From Nibricoccus aquaticus (GTDB lineage: Bacteria; Verrucomicrobiota; Verrucomicrobiia; Opitutales; Opitutaceae): a stretch of DNA of 64,000 bases. The stretch is from assembly GCF_002310495.1 (NCBI RefSeq), contig NZ_CP023344.1, positions 682,001 through 746,000 on the forward strand. Direction: 5' to 3'. Shown here piece by piece: positions 38,365 to 48,331 of the stretch. Within the stretch, counting starts at the first letter, position 1. Each line of letters starts with the position of its first letter. Both the position numbers and the translations under genes were made by a program. A model generated the notes under the pieces. That model was not told the DNA's origin. It ran no database searches and saw only the letters and a program-made list of their open reading frames with translations.

Positions 38365-39375
38365 TCACCACTCCATCTTCGGCGGCGGTGGCTTCAACGG
38401 CAGCTCATCCAGTTTTCCCATCTCTGAAACGACTTCGTACGCCGTGCGGAAATGCAGCTTCGCAAACTCGCCCAGCGACTTCGCGCCAAACTTCTCGATG
38501 ATCCCGCGCGCCTGATCCTTCACCAGCGGACCCGCGCCCTTCTGCAGATTCGCGCCAAATTTCCGCGAGAGCTTCACCATCTGCCGCACGTATTCGGCAC
38601 GCGCGCACACCGATGCTGCCGCCACGACCGGATCTTCTTCCGCCTTCGTGCGCATCTTCAGCTCGAAGTTCTTCAGCTCCTTTTTCGCGAGTTCCTTCTG
38701 CACGAGCGGCTGCTCAGTAAACTGGTCGAGCAGCCCCCACGACACCGCCTTCCGGTCGAGCGCTGCCAGCAATCCCTTCGCATGCTGCCACGCCAGCAAC
38801 CGGTTCAGATTAGCGCCCGGCCGCAGCATCAGCTCGTTGTACTTAGTCATGTACTCCCAGGAAAACGTCTCCACGACCACGCCGCGCGTGTTGCGGATCA
38901 CGTCCTCCAGTTTGAAGATCTGCCCTTCGGAAATCTTCTTCGAATCCTTCACCCCCGCCGCGAGCCACGACTCCACCGCATCGCGATCCGCAATCACCGT
39001 CGCCGTCGTCACCGGTCCGAAGAAATCGCCCTTACCACTCTCATCGAGCCCTGCGTGCGACTCAAACCAGTCCGGGTGATTCACCTCATCGTAGCCCAGT
39101 TTCGGCGCGCCCGTCACTTCGGCCTCGATCGTATCGCGCACAAAATCCTCCGTCCCTTTCCCAGCGATCACGACCTTGCCGCTCGTGTAAGCCGTCACGT
39201 TCACCTTTGCCTGCTCGCCCTTGAAGGCGAACCGCGTGTAAGCCACCTCCGCCTGCTCCCAATGCCGTGCCGCGCAGATCGCGCGCAATTTCTCCATCTG
39301 AGCATCGTCCAATTTGACGGTGTACGACGAAAGCTTCTTCGGCTGATCGGATTCAAAGTCCGTCTTCTTAGGCAT
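38365..39375 (-). CDS. rnhC: Ribonuclease HIII
   Basis: A 336-residue RNase HIII. The N-terminal TBP-like domain (about 14-90; SYTVKLDDAQMEKLRAICAA, YTSGKVVIAGKGTEDFV) precedes the catalytic domain with D111-E112 in GLDESGKGDFFGP. A lysine-rich stretch and PVVAAASVCARAEYVRQM complete the match. Start MPKKTDFESD, since the 56-residue upstream extension has poor coding character. Encoded near rnhB, giving two type-2 RNases H in this genome. Confidence 0.95.
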   Translation of the reverse strand: MPKKTDFESDQPKKLSSYTVKLDDAQMEKLRAICAARHWEQAEVAYTRFAFKGEQAKVNVTAYTSGKVVIAGKGTEDFVRDTIEAEVTGAPKLGYDEVNHPDWFESHAGLDESGKGDFFGPVTTATVIADRDAVESWLAAGVKDSKKISEGQIFKLEDVIRNTRGVVVETFSWEYMTKYNELMLRPGANLNRLLAWQHAKGLLAALDRKAVSWGLLDQFTEQPLVQKELAKKELKNFELKMRTKAEEDPVVAAASVCARAEYVRQMVKLSRKFGANLQKGAGPLVKDQARGIIEKFGAKSLGEFAKLHFRTAYEVVSEMGKLDELPLKPPPPKMEW

Positions 39376-39756
39376 CGCGCCACAGGCCACATTTTTTTCC
39401 AAAAGACACGCCCGTTTTCCCGACGATTTTTGAAGCCTCAACGAAACGAAGTCGCCAAGTTCAGAGCCAGAAACTCCCAACATAATTTGATTCCGATAAG
39501 CCCCGTCGGATTTATGGGCCCAGTCTCTCCTGGTGCTTTCCAATCTCGCTAATCCCGTCCCAAAAAAATCAGCTCCGAAATCCCGTCCTCATCCTTCCGA
39601 ATCTGTGGTTAAAAACCTCCGCTCTCCGACCTCATAGTCACTCCCCAAAAACGTTCCCAAATTTCCGTCTTCATCCTCCGTGCCCTCTGTGCCTCTGTGG
39701 TTTCAACAAATCTACGTCCTCCGTTTCCAGCCTTCCTGATTTCCACACCCAGTTCC
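39376..39756. other. Intergenic region with repeat fragments
   Basis: 381 bp without a credible gene. It contains a diverged copy of the dispersed repeat (39673-39706, CTCCGTGCCCTCTGTGCCTC and onward) and a fragment ATCTGTGGTTAAAAA near 39600. Both flanking genes point outward. Confidence 0.55.
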
Positions 39757-40833
<1,077 letters not shown>

Positions 40834-40847
40834 AATTCCGGCCGTGG

Positions 40848-40872
40848 GGCCTCACCTCGCGTGAGGCCTTTC
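40848..40872 (+). terminator. Probable terminator after mutY
   Basis: Stem GGCCTCAC/GTGAGGCC with loop CTCGC, followed by TTTCCCC. Confidence 0.7.
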
Positions 40873-41247
40873 CCCTCCACTATCTCAACTCAGCGCAAAC
40901 ACGGGGGGCTCGGCCCCGCACAAACAAACCGTCCGCTGGCGATTGGCGTGGTGAAGATGCAGTGCCTCGTTTTCACAGGGGAGAAAGATTAGAGCCCAAC
41001 GCTTGCCCCGCGTCACCACCCACACCAGCCCCACCAACACTCTCCTACCAACCGCCCCTCACGCCTCCTTCGCGTCGTTGCGCACTCGCGCTTCAACCTC
41101 AGTCGAAACCTTCACCGAGCGCCTCGGAATCTCTGATCTAGCCGGAACGCACGCTGCACACCTCGCAAGCCCCCCACGCCACGTTTTTCGAATCAAGGCA
41201 AAGCTCGCCTTGCAGACATGCCCGGTTTTTCTGACCAATTTCCACGC
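40873..41247. other. Intergenic region before aroA, no gene seen
   Basis: 375 bp of mixed composition between mutY and aroA. A small hairpin (AAGGCAAAGCTCGCCTT) lies at about 41196-41212 just ahead of aroA. No riboswitch or ORF was recognised. Confidence 0.45.
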
Positions 41248-42603
41248 ATGTCGCTGCCCGATCTCCTGCCCATCCGCCCCTTCACCAAACCCGTGAAAGG
41301 CGACGTGACTTTGCCCGGCTCGAAAAGCCTCACCAACCGCTCCCTCCTCCTCGCCGCCCTCTGCGACGGCCCCGTCACGCTCACCGGCGCGCTCTTCAGC
41401 GAAGACACGCAGCTCATGGCCACCGCGCTCACCCAGCTCGGCATCCCCGTCCGCACCGACGAAGCCAGTAAAACCATCCACGTCACCGGCTGCGGTGGAA
41501 AAATCCCCGCGCAACGCGCCGAAATCTTCGTCGGCCTCGCCGGCACCGCCGCACGCTTCCTCACCGCATTCTGCGCCGCGGCTCAAAGCGGCATCTACAC
41601 CATCGACGGCGTCCCCCAGATGCGGAAACGCCCGATGAAAGGCCTCTTCGACGCCCTCGTCAGCCAGGGCGCCGAAATCAAATACCTCGGCCAGCCCGGT
41701 TTCTTCCCCGTCAAAATCCACGCCCACGGCTTGCGCGGCGGCCCCGTCGAAATCGACGCCACCGAGAGCAGCCAGATGCTCTCCGCCATGCTCATGGTCG
41801 CGCCGCTCGCCGCCAAGCCGCTCGAAATCAAACCCGTCGGCGGCGTCCGCGAGCCATTCGTCGAAATGACCGCCAGGCTGATGACCAGCTTCTCCGGCCT
41901 GACCGCTGATCGTCAGGCGGGCGGCACCTACAGCGCACCGGTGCTCTCACAAGGCGCGCGCTACCGCAATCCCGGCACCTACGCCATCGAGCCCGACGCC
42001 ACCGCCTCCAGCTACTTCGCCGCGCTCCCGCTCGTCACCGGCGGCCAGATACAACTCTCCGGCCTTCGCGGTGTCGGCGCCGGTCTGCAAGGCGACACCC
42101 AGTTTCTCACCATCGCCGAAAAAGTCGGCGCAACCGTGCGCCTCGACCCCACCGGCAACCACACGCTCACGTCCTGGAGTTCCCCAGCCGCACGCTCCGG
42201 AGTGACGGCCAGTTTCAACACCTTCTCCGACACCTTCCTCACGCTTGCCGCGATTTCTCCGCTCCTCAGCGGCCCGACCAAAATCACCGGCATCGCCCAC
42301 ACGCGCAAACAAGAGACCGACCGCGTCGCCGGAATGGCCTGCGAACTCATCAAACTCGGCCAGCACGTGATCGAGACCGAGGACTCACTCGAAATCCACC
42401 CACGTCCGCTGAAGCGCGACGTCGAAATCGAGACCTACCACGACCACCGTTTCGCCATGAGCTTCGGCATCCTCGGCTGCCACGACCTCGATGGAAACGG
42501 CATCCCGTGGCTCTCCATCAAAGATCCCGCCTGCTGCGCAAAAACTTTCCCCCACTTCTTCGACGTCCTCGGCCAGCTCTGGACGCAATCCCACTCCGAC
42601 TAA
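41248..42603 (+). CDS. aroA: 3-phosphoshikimate 1-carboxyvinyltransferase (EPSP synthase)
   Basis: A 451-residue shikimate-pathway enzyme. LPGSKSLTNRSLLLAALCDG near residue 20 binds shikimate-3-phosphate. GLAGTAARFLTAFCAAA, GVPQMRKRPMKGLFDALVSQ and HTRKQETDRVAGMACEL are the other conserved blocks. An in-frame ATG at 41218 would add 10 residues. It begins an aroA-cmk-plsC unit with tight spacing. Confidence 0.96.
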   Translation: MSLPDLLPIRPFTKPVKGDVTLPGSKSLTNRSLLLAALCDGPVTLTGALFSEDTQLMATALTQLGIPVRTDEASKTIHVTGCGGKIPAQRAEIFVGLAGTAARFLTAFCAAAQSGIYTIDGVPQMRKRPMKGLFDALVSQGAEIKYLGQPGFFPVKIHAHGLRGGPVEIDATESSQMLSAMLMVAPLAAKPLEIKPVGGVREPFVEMTARLMTSFSGLTADRQAGGTYSAPVLSQGARYRNPGTYAIEPDATASSYFAALPLVTGGQIQLSGLRGVGAGLQGDTQFLTIAEKVGATVRLDPTGNHTLTSWSSPAARSGVTASFNTFSDTFLTLAAISPLLSGPTKITGIAHTRKQETDRVAGMACELIKLGQHVIETEDSLEIHPRPLKRDVEIETYHDHRFAMSFGILGCHDLDGNGIPWLSIKDPACCAKTFPHFFDVLGQLWTQSHSD

Positions 42604-42607
42604 GCGC

Positions 42608-43273
42608 ATGACCGACTCCCCTTTCATCATCGTCGCCATCGACGGCGGCGCCGCCTCCGGCAAATCCTCCACCTCGCGAGCTCTCAGCGAACGCTTCAAC
42701 CTGCTGCACGTGGACACCGGCTCCTTCTACCGCGCCGTCACCGCCGAGTTGCTACGCCTAAAACTCCGCGCCGACGATCTGCCCGCCGTCCGCGCTGCCG
42801 TCTCCAATCTGAAATTCGGCACGCGCCTCAACGGCCGCAGCGCCCAGATGGAAATCAACGGCCGCGTCGTGGACTCCGAAGAAATCCGCAGCCCCGGCGT
42901 CAATGCCGAGGTCGCCCACTTCGCCGCCATCTCCGAAGTCCGCGCCGCTCTCCTCGACTATCAACGCGGTCAGACCACCACCGGCCGCAAACACACGTTC
43001 CGCGGCCTCGTCATGGAAGGCCGCGACATCGGCTCAAAGATTTTCCCCGACGCCGATTTCCGTTTCTTCCTCTTCGCCGATCCCGTCGCCCGCGCGAAAC
43101 GCCGCGAACAAGAAGGCCGCGAAGACCAGGTCGCCAAACGCGACACGCTCGATCACCAGCGCCTTGTTGAAAGCGCCCAGGGCGCCGAGCTCATCGACAG
43201 CACTTACCTGACGCTCGAACAGGTCGTGGATAAAATCTCCGCGCAACTCGCCACCAAACTCACCGCCGCATGA
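42608..43273 (+). CDS. cmk: Cytidylate kinase
   Basis: A 221-residue CMP/dCMP kinase. The P-loop GGAASGKSSTS lies at about 14-24, LHVDTGSFYRAVTAELLRL at 33-51, and GLVMEGRDIGSKIFPDADFR near 137-156. Start 4 bp after the aroA stop and overlap with plsC by ATGA show operon coupling. Confidence 0.96.
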   Translation: MTDSPFIIVAIDGGAASGKSSTSRALSERFNLLHVDTGSFYRAVTAELLRLKLRADDLPAVRAAVSNLKFGTRLNGRSAQMEINGRVVDSEEIRSPGVNAEVAHFAAISEVRAALLDYQRGQTTTGRKHTFRGLVMEGRDIGSKIFPDADFRFFLFADPVARAKRREQEGREDQVAKRDTLDHQRLVESAQGAELIDSTYLTLEQVVDKISAQLATKLTAA

Positions 43274-43929
43274 GCTACAGTTTCCGCCAGGTCGAGATGA
43301 CCCGCGTCTACGGCTTCTGCCATTACGTGTTCCGCGTGATCTTCGACATCGCCTTCCGCGGCGAAGTCGTCGGCCTGGAAAACCTGCCGAAGAACGGCGC
43401 GTTCATCATCGCGTCCAACCACGCCAGCCACCTCGACCCGCCAATCGTCGGCTCCCTGATCCCGAAGCAGGTCTGTTTCTTCGCGAGAAAAACACTTTGG
43501 AAAAAAGGCTTCGCCTCCTGGTGGCTCGACATCGTCGGCACTATCCCCGTCGACCGCGACGGCGGCTCCGACGTGAGCGCGATCAAGCGTGTCCTTCAAG
43601 CGCTCAAGAACGACAAAGTCATCATCCTCTTCCCCGAAGGCACGCGCTCACCTGACGGAAATCTTCAATCCGCCAAACCCGGCGTCGGCCTCCTCGCCTG
43701 CCGGACGGCCGTACCTGTCGTGCCCGCCCGCATCTTCGGCTCATTCGACGCCTTCGGCCGCGACGGCAAAGTCCACATCCCGACTCCCGTTACCGTCGTT
43801 TACGGGAAGCCGATTTCTCCCGCCGACTACGACGATCCATCCGCAGGAAAAGAACGCTACCAACGCGCCAGCGAACGCATCATGACGCACATCGCCGCAC
43901 TGAAAAAACCGGCGGAGACAGTCGTCTGA
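43270..43929 (+). CDS. plsC: 1-acyl-sn-glycerol-3-phosphate acyltransferase
   Basis: A 219-residue acyltransferase making phosphatidic acid. The catalytic HX4D motif is NHASHLDPP (H51, D56). The substrate motif FPEGTRS lies at 121-127 and VVPARIFGSFDAFGRD follows. One hydrophobic segment near the N terminus. The start overlaps the cmk stop. Confidence 0.93.
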   Translation: MSYSFRQVEMTRVYGFCHYVFRVIFDIAFRGEVVGLENLPKNGAFIIASNHASHLDPPIVGSLIPKQVCFFARKTLWKKGFASWWLDIVGTIPVDRDGGSDVSAIKRVLQALKNDKVIILFPEGTRSPDGNLQSAKPGVGLLACRTAVPVVPARIFGSFDAFGRDGKVHIPTPVTVVYGKPISPADYDDPSAGKERYQRASERIMTHIAALKKPAETVV

Positions 43930-43976
43930 TTCGCGAACAATCGCTGAAACACAAAGCCTCCTCCGACGCCGAAAAA

Positions 43977-44004
43977 AAAGGCCACCGATCACTCGGTGGC
44001 CTTT
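43977..44004. terminator. Bidirectional terminator between plsC and PhoH-like gene
   Basis: AAAAGGCCACCGATCACTCG followed by GTGGCCTTTT: stem GGCCACCGA/TCGGTGGCC between A and T runs, serving the two convergent genes. Confidence 0.9.
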
Positions 44005-44030
44005 TGTGTGAACTAATTTTCAGCAAGAAC

Positions 44031-45575
44031 TCAGAGCAGATCCGCTGCTAGTTCAGCGAGCTTGGAGCGCTCGCCCTTCATCAGCGTGATATGCGCGGCG
44101 AGTGACTGGCCCTTCATGCGGTTGTAGCAATAGACGAGGCCGTTGCTGCGCGAATCGACGTACGGATTGTCGATCTGCGCAGGATCACCGATGAGTACGA
44201 TCTTCGAGCCTTCGGAAATACGCGTGATGATCGTCTTCACTTCATGCGGCGTCAGTTGCTGTGCTTCATCGAGGATGAAGAACCGGCGCGCAATCGAGCG
44301 ACCGCGGATGAATGCGAGTGCTTCGATCTCAACGAGCCCGCTCTTGATGAGTTTCTCATAGGGCTTGATCGGCTGCCCACCATTCCCGTTGCCATGATGA
44401 TGATTCGAATGAACCGCCGGAGCCGGCGCGGCCTGAAGAGCGGCGTCTTCGTACTGTTTCTTCTTATGCTTCTTCGAAACCTTCTTCGCGGCGAACTGCG
44501 GCTCTTTCTGAGGCTTCGACGGCAGCATGACTTCCAGCGCATCGAAATACGGCTGGAGCCACGGCTTCATCTTTTCCTCGAGAGTGCCAGGGAGAAAACC
44601 GATGTCCTTACCCAGGGCGATCACCGGCCTGGAAATCGAAAGGCCGTCGTAGTGCGAATGATCGTCGTGCGTCTGATGCAGCGCGCACGCGATCGAGATC
44701 AGCGTCTTGCCCGTGCCGGCTTTTCCGAAGCACGTCACCATCGACAACGACTCGTCGAGCAGCGCATCCATGAAGAACTGCTGCTCAAGATTGCGCGGCC
44801 GGATCGGAATACCGCCGGGCGCTTTCACGAAGTCAGGAATTTTCAGACGGCGCACAGATCCGTTTCCATAGAAACGGGCGGGCATCGTCTTTCCTTCATT
44901 CGAACGCAGGAGGATGTACTCGTTTAAGAAAAGGTCTTTGCCGACATCAGGACCGAGATCGAATTCACCCTCCGAGCAAAAGCGCTGGAGTTCATAAATC
45001 GTGACCGGGATCTCGCGGTAGGACGTCTCTTCGACGGCCTCGGGCACCTTGTCGTTGAGATAGTCCTCTGACTCGAGACCGACCGCGCGCGCTTTAAGCT
45101 GCACGTTGACGTCCTTGGTCACGAGGATCGTCGGCGGATCGTACTGCTCCTGCACGAAAAGCGCGCACGCGATGATCCGGTTATCCTTTTTCGAGAAATC
45201 CGGGAGCACCGCGCGGAAGCGCTGCATCGCCGGAGAATCGAATTTTTGATCAACCAGATACCGGTTAATAATCACCGAGAGCGTGCCGCCGTTAGGCAGC
45301 TTGACGCCTTCGAGCATCGTCCGGGAATCGGGCAGTAACTCCTGAAGGATTCGATGCACCCGGCGCGCATTGCGGCCGCGCTCGGTGGATTGTTCAGTCT
45401 TGATGGCGTCCAGCTCTTCCAAGACCTCGACTGGGATGGCGAGGTTGTTGTCCTCAAACTTGAAGATCGACTGTGGATCGTGAAGTAGGACGTTTGTGTC
45501 CAAAACGAAGGTTTTCACCTTCGCGGACACCTTGAGCTGTGTTTTGGGGTCTGTGACCCTGCTCAGAATTTCCAT
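44031..45575 (-). CDS. PIN domain-PhoH family ATPase (YlaK-like)
   Basis: A 514-residue fusion. The N-terminal PIN nuclease domain (about 20-155) has FVLDTNVLLHDP and acidic residues typical of PIN metal sites (PVEVLEELDAIKTEQSTERG). The C-terminal PhoH ATPase (about 255-514) has CFGKAGTGKTLISIACALH, RPVIALGKDIGFLPG, FFILDEAQQLTPHEVKTIIT and LIGDPAQIDNPY. A low-complexity insert (about 375-405, SKKHKKKQYEDAALQAAPAP) splits the PhoH domain. Likely RNA-related helicase/nuclease. Confidence 0.92.
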   Translation of the reverse strand: MEILSRVTDPKTQLKVSAKVKTFVLDTNVLLHDPQSIFKFEDNNLAIPVEVLEELDAIKTEQSTERGRNARRVHRILQELLPDSRTMLEGVKLPNGGTLSVIINRYLVDQKFDSPAMQRFRAVLPDFSKKDNRIIACALFVQEQYDPPTILVTKDVNVQLKARAVGLESEDYLNDKVPEAVEETSYREIPVTIYELQRFCSEGEFDLGPDVGKDLFLNEYILLRSNEGKTMPARFYGNGSVRRLKIPDFVKAPGGIPIRPRNLEQQFFMDALLDESLSMVTCFGKAGTGKTLISIACALHQTHDDHSHYDGLSISRPVIALGKDIGFLPGTLEEKMKPWLQPYFDALEVMLPSKPQKEPQFAAKKVSKKHKKKQYEDAALQAAPAPAVHSNHHHGNGNGGQPIKPYEKLIKSGLVEIEALAFIRGRSIARRFFILDEAQQLTPHEVKTIITRISEGSKIVLIGDPAQIDNPYVDSRSNGLVYCYNRMKGQSLAAHITLMKGERSKLAELAADLL

Positions 45576-45734
45576 CTGTGGATAACGTGTGAAGAAGTCA
45601 GCACAGGGTGTGCCGCCTGTCGATTCGTGACTGCAAGAAAACGGCGGAAAGTTGCCTCAGCGTTGCAACAGCCGATGTGAACATCCGCTCGAAATTATCT
45701 GTGCCGCGTGTCGCTCGCTTTGGGCAAAAAAAGA

Positions 45735-45766
45735 GGGCGGACCGTCTACCCCTAGACGATCCGCCC
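45735..45766 (-). terminator. Leftward rho-independent terminator
   Basis: GGGCGGACCGTCTA pairs with TAGACGATCCGCCC. On the minus strand it is followed by TC and seven T residues (complement of 45726-45732). It faces left, away from the response regulator genes. Confidence 0.8.
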
Positions 45767-45789
45767 ATTGCTTTCTTGGTTACCCCAAA

Positions 45790-45817
45790 TCTCCCGCTAA
45801 GCGGGAGAAAGTTTTTT
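45790..45817 (+). terminator. Rightward rho-independent terminator
   Basis: TCTCCCGC, loop TAA, GCGGGAGA, then AAG and six T residues at 45812-45817. No gene precedes it on this strand for 1.8 kb. Confidence 0.75.
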
Positions 45818-45938
45818 AAGCGATCTGCATACATATGACGCGGCGCCTTTCGAAAAGTTTCAAAAAAGATATCGGTCTTTCTGCTGAGAACTTGAGGCTC
45901 GAAACAGAGTACACGGCAAAAGCCACATATTCGCCATT

Positions 45939-45980
45939 AGTCAGAGTCAGAGTCAGAGTCAGAGTCAGAGTCAGAGTCAG
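45939..45980. repeat. Hexamer tandem repeat AGTCAG, 7 copies
   Basis: Perfect (AGTCAG)7 within the 459-bp gap 45576-46034, which otherwise holds two terminators and no credible ORF. Confidence 0.95.
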
Positions 45981-46034
45981 ACAAAACTAAAACTCTCAAC
46001 TCGGGAGCGAAACGCTCCTCTCACGAGGCCCTGA

Positions 46035-46424
46035 CTACGCAGTTTGCGCCAGCAGCACGCTCACCTTGGTAAATAAATCCCGGATGCTGAAAGGCTTCCC
46101 AAGAAAATCGACGCTCTTCTTCTCAAAAATTCCGTGAACGACGACATCGTCGGCATATCCGGACATCACGAGAATTTTAATCTCGGGCCGCTTCGCCAGG
46201 ATTTTACCCGCGAGTTCCATCCCATCCACATCAGGCATCACCAAGTCAATGATGACCAAATCCACGACATCGCCTTTCTTGGAATCGAGAAAGGCCATCG
46301 CGTTAGTCCCGCGATTATAGGTCATCACATTAAAACCACGCGTGGACAGCGCTTCTTTAACGAGCGTCAAAGCCTGTTCGTTGTCATCAACTACCAGGAT
46401 GGTTTTGTTCTCTTTGGGTTTCAC
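46035..46424 (-). CDS. Receiver-only response regulator
   Basis: A 129-residue CheY-like protein with DD at 13-14, phosphoacceptor D60 (LVIIDLVMPDVDG) and a GKPFS lysine near 111. No output domain. GTG at 46424 (VKPKENKTILVVDD) is the best start, placing it inside the 3' end of the next regulator gene (overlap of 38 nt). An upstream extension without signal is possible. Confidence 0.88.
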   Translation of the reverse strand: MKPKENKTILVVDDNEQALTLVKEALSTRGFNVMTYNRGTNAMAFLDSKKGDVVDLVIIDLVMPDVDGMELAGKILAKRPEIKILVMSGYADDVVVHGIFEKKSVDFLGKPFSIRDLFTKVSVLLAQTA

Positions 46425-46899
46425 GTTTGAGGGATGACTGACCAGCAGGATGAAGACTTTGAAAAAGACGAAGCTTAACCAAGGTCTGGCGGATCGCCTT
46501 GATGATATCGGCAGGATCCTTGGTTTTCTCAACGAAACTGCACGGTTCCAGCCATTTCAAACCCATCTCCACCTGTGGATTTTGCAAGCTGGAAACAAAT
46601 AGTAGCGGTACCGATTTGGACAACTTTCTCAGCTCAATCGCGAGCATCCAATTATTCCGAGAACTGAGATTCACATCCATCACCAAAATATCAGGCGTGA
46701 ACTGCACCACATCGGCTAGGATCTTTGCGAAATCCGATCCATGTCCACACACTGACATATCCGCCTCCGTATTGATCAAGGATGCCAGCGCCGTGGCGAA
46801 AAACGGGTGGTCATCTACCAAGTAAATCCGATCAACCCAAGGGTTATTGGAATTACGTACATTACCTAGCTCTTGGGAAATTTTGCTCGATGGATTCAT
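46387..46899 (-). CDS. Receiver-domain response regulator
   Basis: A 170-residue protein with one receiver domain (about 22-140): IYLVDDHPFFATALASLINT resembles NarL-type receivers. The phosphoacceptor is in ILVMDVNLSSRNNW, and the usual alpha4-beta5 lysine is in FVEKTKDP. There is no helix-turn-helix; the C-terminal 30 residues are hydrophilic. It overlaps the following receiver gene and diverges from the kinase gene at 47185. Confidence 0.85.
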   Translation of the reverse strand: MNPSSKISQELGNVRNSNNPWVDRIYLVDDHPFFATALASLINTEADMSVCGHGSDFAKILADVVQFTPDILVMDVNLSSRNNWMLAIELRKLSKSVPLLFVSSLQNPQVEMGLKWLEPCSFVEKTKDPADIIKAIRQTLVKLRLFQSLHPAGQSSLKRETQREQNHPGS

Positions 46900-47089
46900 T
46901 TAGGGTGATCATCAGTCCATCGCTACAATGATGCTCGATATGTGGGGTTAGCTAGGAACCTGTAGGTAAGCTAAAGGATGCAAGAATTCAGGCTTAGACT
47001 AAAATACCCGAGGGGTGCCGTGAACCTCCCGCATCAATTATCTTAGTCAAGGTCATAGTCATGAAAGATTTCTACATTTCCGGTCGCTC

Positions 47090-47188
47090 ATGGAAAACAC
47101 TACAAACCCCAAAGGAATAACCTTAGCCAAACCGTCCAAAGCCTCGACTACTTCAATACAGCTGCAACGAATCCGCTTACTTAAATGA
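47090..47188 (+). CDS. Possible short upstream ORF coupled to the histidine kinase
   Basis: A 32-codon ORF, MENTTNPKGITLAKPSKAST and onward, whose TGA overlaps the kinase ATG (ATGA at 47185-47188). The kinase itself lacks a clear Shine-Dalgarno site, so a leader peptide or coupling role is possible. The coding evidence is weak. Confidence 0.3.
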   Translation: MENTTNPKGITLAKPSKASTTSIQLQRIRLLK

Positions 47189-48312
47189 AATCCCTCACAC
47201 CTAAAAAGGCCTCCGCGGGTTCAACCTCAGTTGCCCGCAAAAAAGAATCCGCCACGACTAAGCCGTCGGGAAAGCCACAGCCGGTTCCCGCCACGTTAAA
47301 GAGCGATATCACCTCTTCGAAAGCTCCCGCCTGGGCGGCTCACGGCATTTTCAGTGAAGCCCGCATCATGGCGTGGGAGGGCAAGGCCTCTCCCATTTCC
47401 GCCACCACAATCTTCCCAACCGATGCCGCCGTTTTCAAATCACTGCCCACCGCCTCCCCGGCCAACTGGCATCGCTGTATCCACCCCCTTGATCGCGCCC
47501 GGGCTCAGCTGCACTTTTCAAAACTCGACGCCAAAAATCTCCCCGCGAGCATCGATTACCGTCTGATCGACAAATACGGCTCCATCCTCTGGGTCCGCCA
47601 CTCCATCCACGAAATTCAAGGCCGCGGAAAGAACGCCGTCACTCGTGGATTCGTGACCGATATTCAAAAGGAAAAAAGCTACCAACTGGAAAGCTTGAGC
47701 GTCAGCGAACGTGAACAAAATCGCATCGGTCAGGATCTCCATGACGACCTTTGCCAAGTTCTCGCCGGCGTCAGCTGCCTGATGCGCGTCGCGGAAAGCC
47801 GCATCGCCGCCAAGGCCCCGGAAGAAGCCGGTAACTTCAAAGAGTTAAACCAGCAGATCATCGATGCCATGCATCGTACTCGCGCACTCACTCACGGATT
47901 GTTTCCCGGGAAAATCCAGATTGCGGATATTCGTGGTGCTCTCCTCGAGCTCAGTGCCCAAGTCAAAGTTCGCTTCACGGTTGAAATACAAACCCAGTTC
48001 AAAGGTCGTTTCCCGAAGCACTCGTCAGCGCAGATCATCCAAATCTATCGCATTTCGCAGGAAGCCATGAGCAACGCCATCAAGCACGGCCGTGCAACTC
48101 GCATCGACGTAAGCCTCGAATCATTCCCCGACCGCATGGAGCTCAACATTCGCGATAACGGCAGCGGTCTGGCTAAGTCGGATACCTCTACCGCAGGCGT
48201 CGGTCTGCACATAATGCATTACCGCGCCGGCATCCTCGGCGGAGAGCTTTCGATCGCAAACGCCACTCCGCAAGGGGTAACAGCTTGCCTTCGCTATCCT
48301 TTCCAAAACTAA
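47185..48312 (+). CDS. PAS-containing NarX/DegS-type histidine kinase
   Basis: A 375-residue cytoplasmic kinase. After a low-complexity Lys/Ser/Pro-rich start (1-45) comes a PAS-like domain (about 50-165; WEGKASPISATTIFP, then WHRCIHPLDRARAQLHFSKL). The HisKA_3 dimerisation domain follows with phosphorylated H186 (IGQDLHDDLCQVLAGVSCL). The HATPase domain has SNAIKHGRAT and RDNGSGL, then VGLHIMHYRAGILGG. The response regulator gene lies 19 bp downstream. Confidence 0.92.
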   Translation: MKSLTPKKASAGSTSVARKKESATTKPSGKPQPVPATLKSDITSSKAPAWAAHGIFSEARIMAWEGKASPISATTIFPTDAAVFKSLPTASPANWHRCIHPLDRARAQLHFSKLDAKNLPASIDYRLIDKYGSILWVRHSIHEIQGRGKNAVTRGFVTDIQKEKSYQLESLSVSEREQNRIGQDLHDDLCQVLAGVSCLMRVAESRIAAKAPEEAGNFKELNQQIIDAMHRTRALTHGLFPGKIQIADIRGALLELSAQVKVRFTVEIQTQFKGRFPKHSSAQIIQIYRISQEAMSNAIKHGRATRIDVSLESFPDRMELNIRDNGSGLAKSDTSTAGVGLHIMHYRAGILGGELSIANATPQGVTACLRYPFQN

Positions 48313-48331
48313 TACGCGCCACCCAGCATCG

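Noticed and set aside
40985-41010. Stray attC-like GCCCAAC near aroA
   Set aside because: No matching core site or paired arms within 150 bp.
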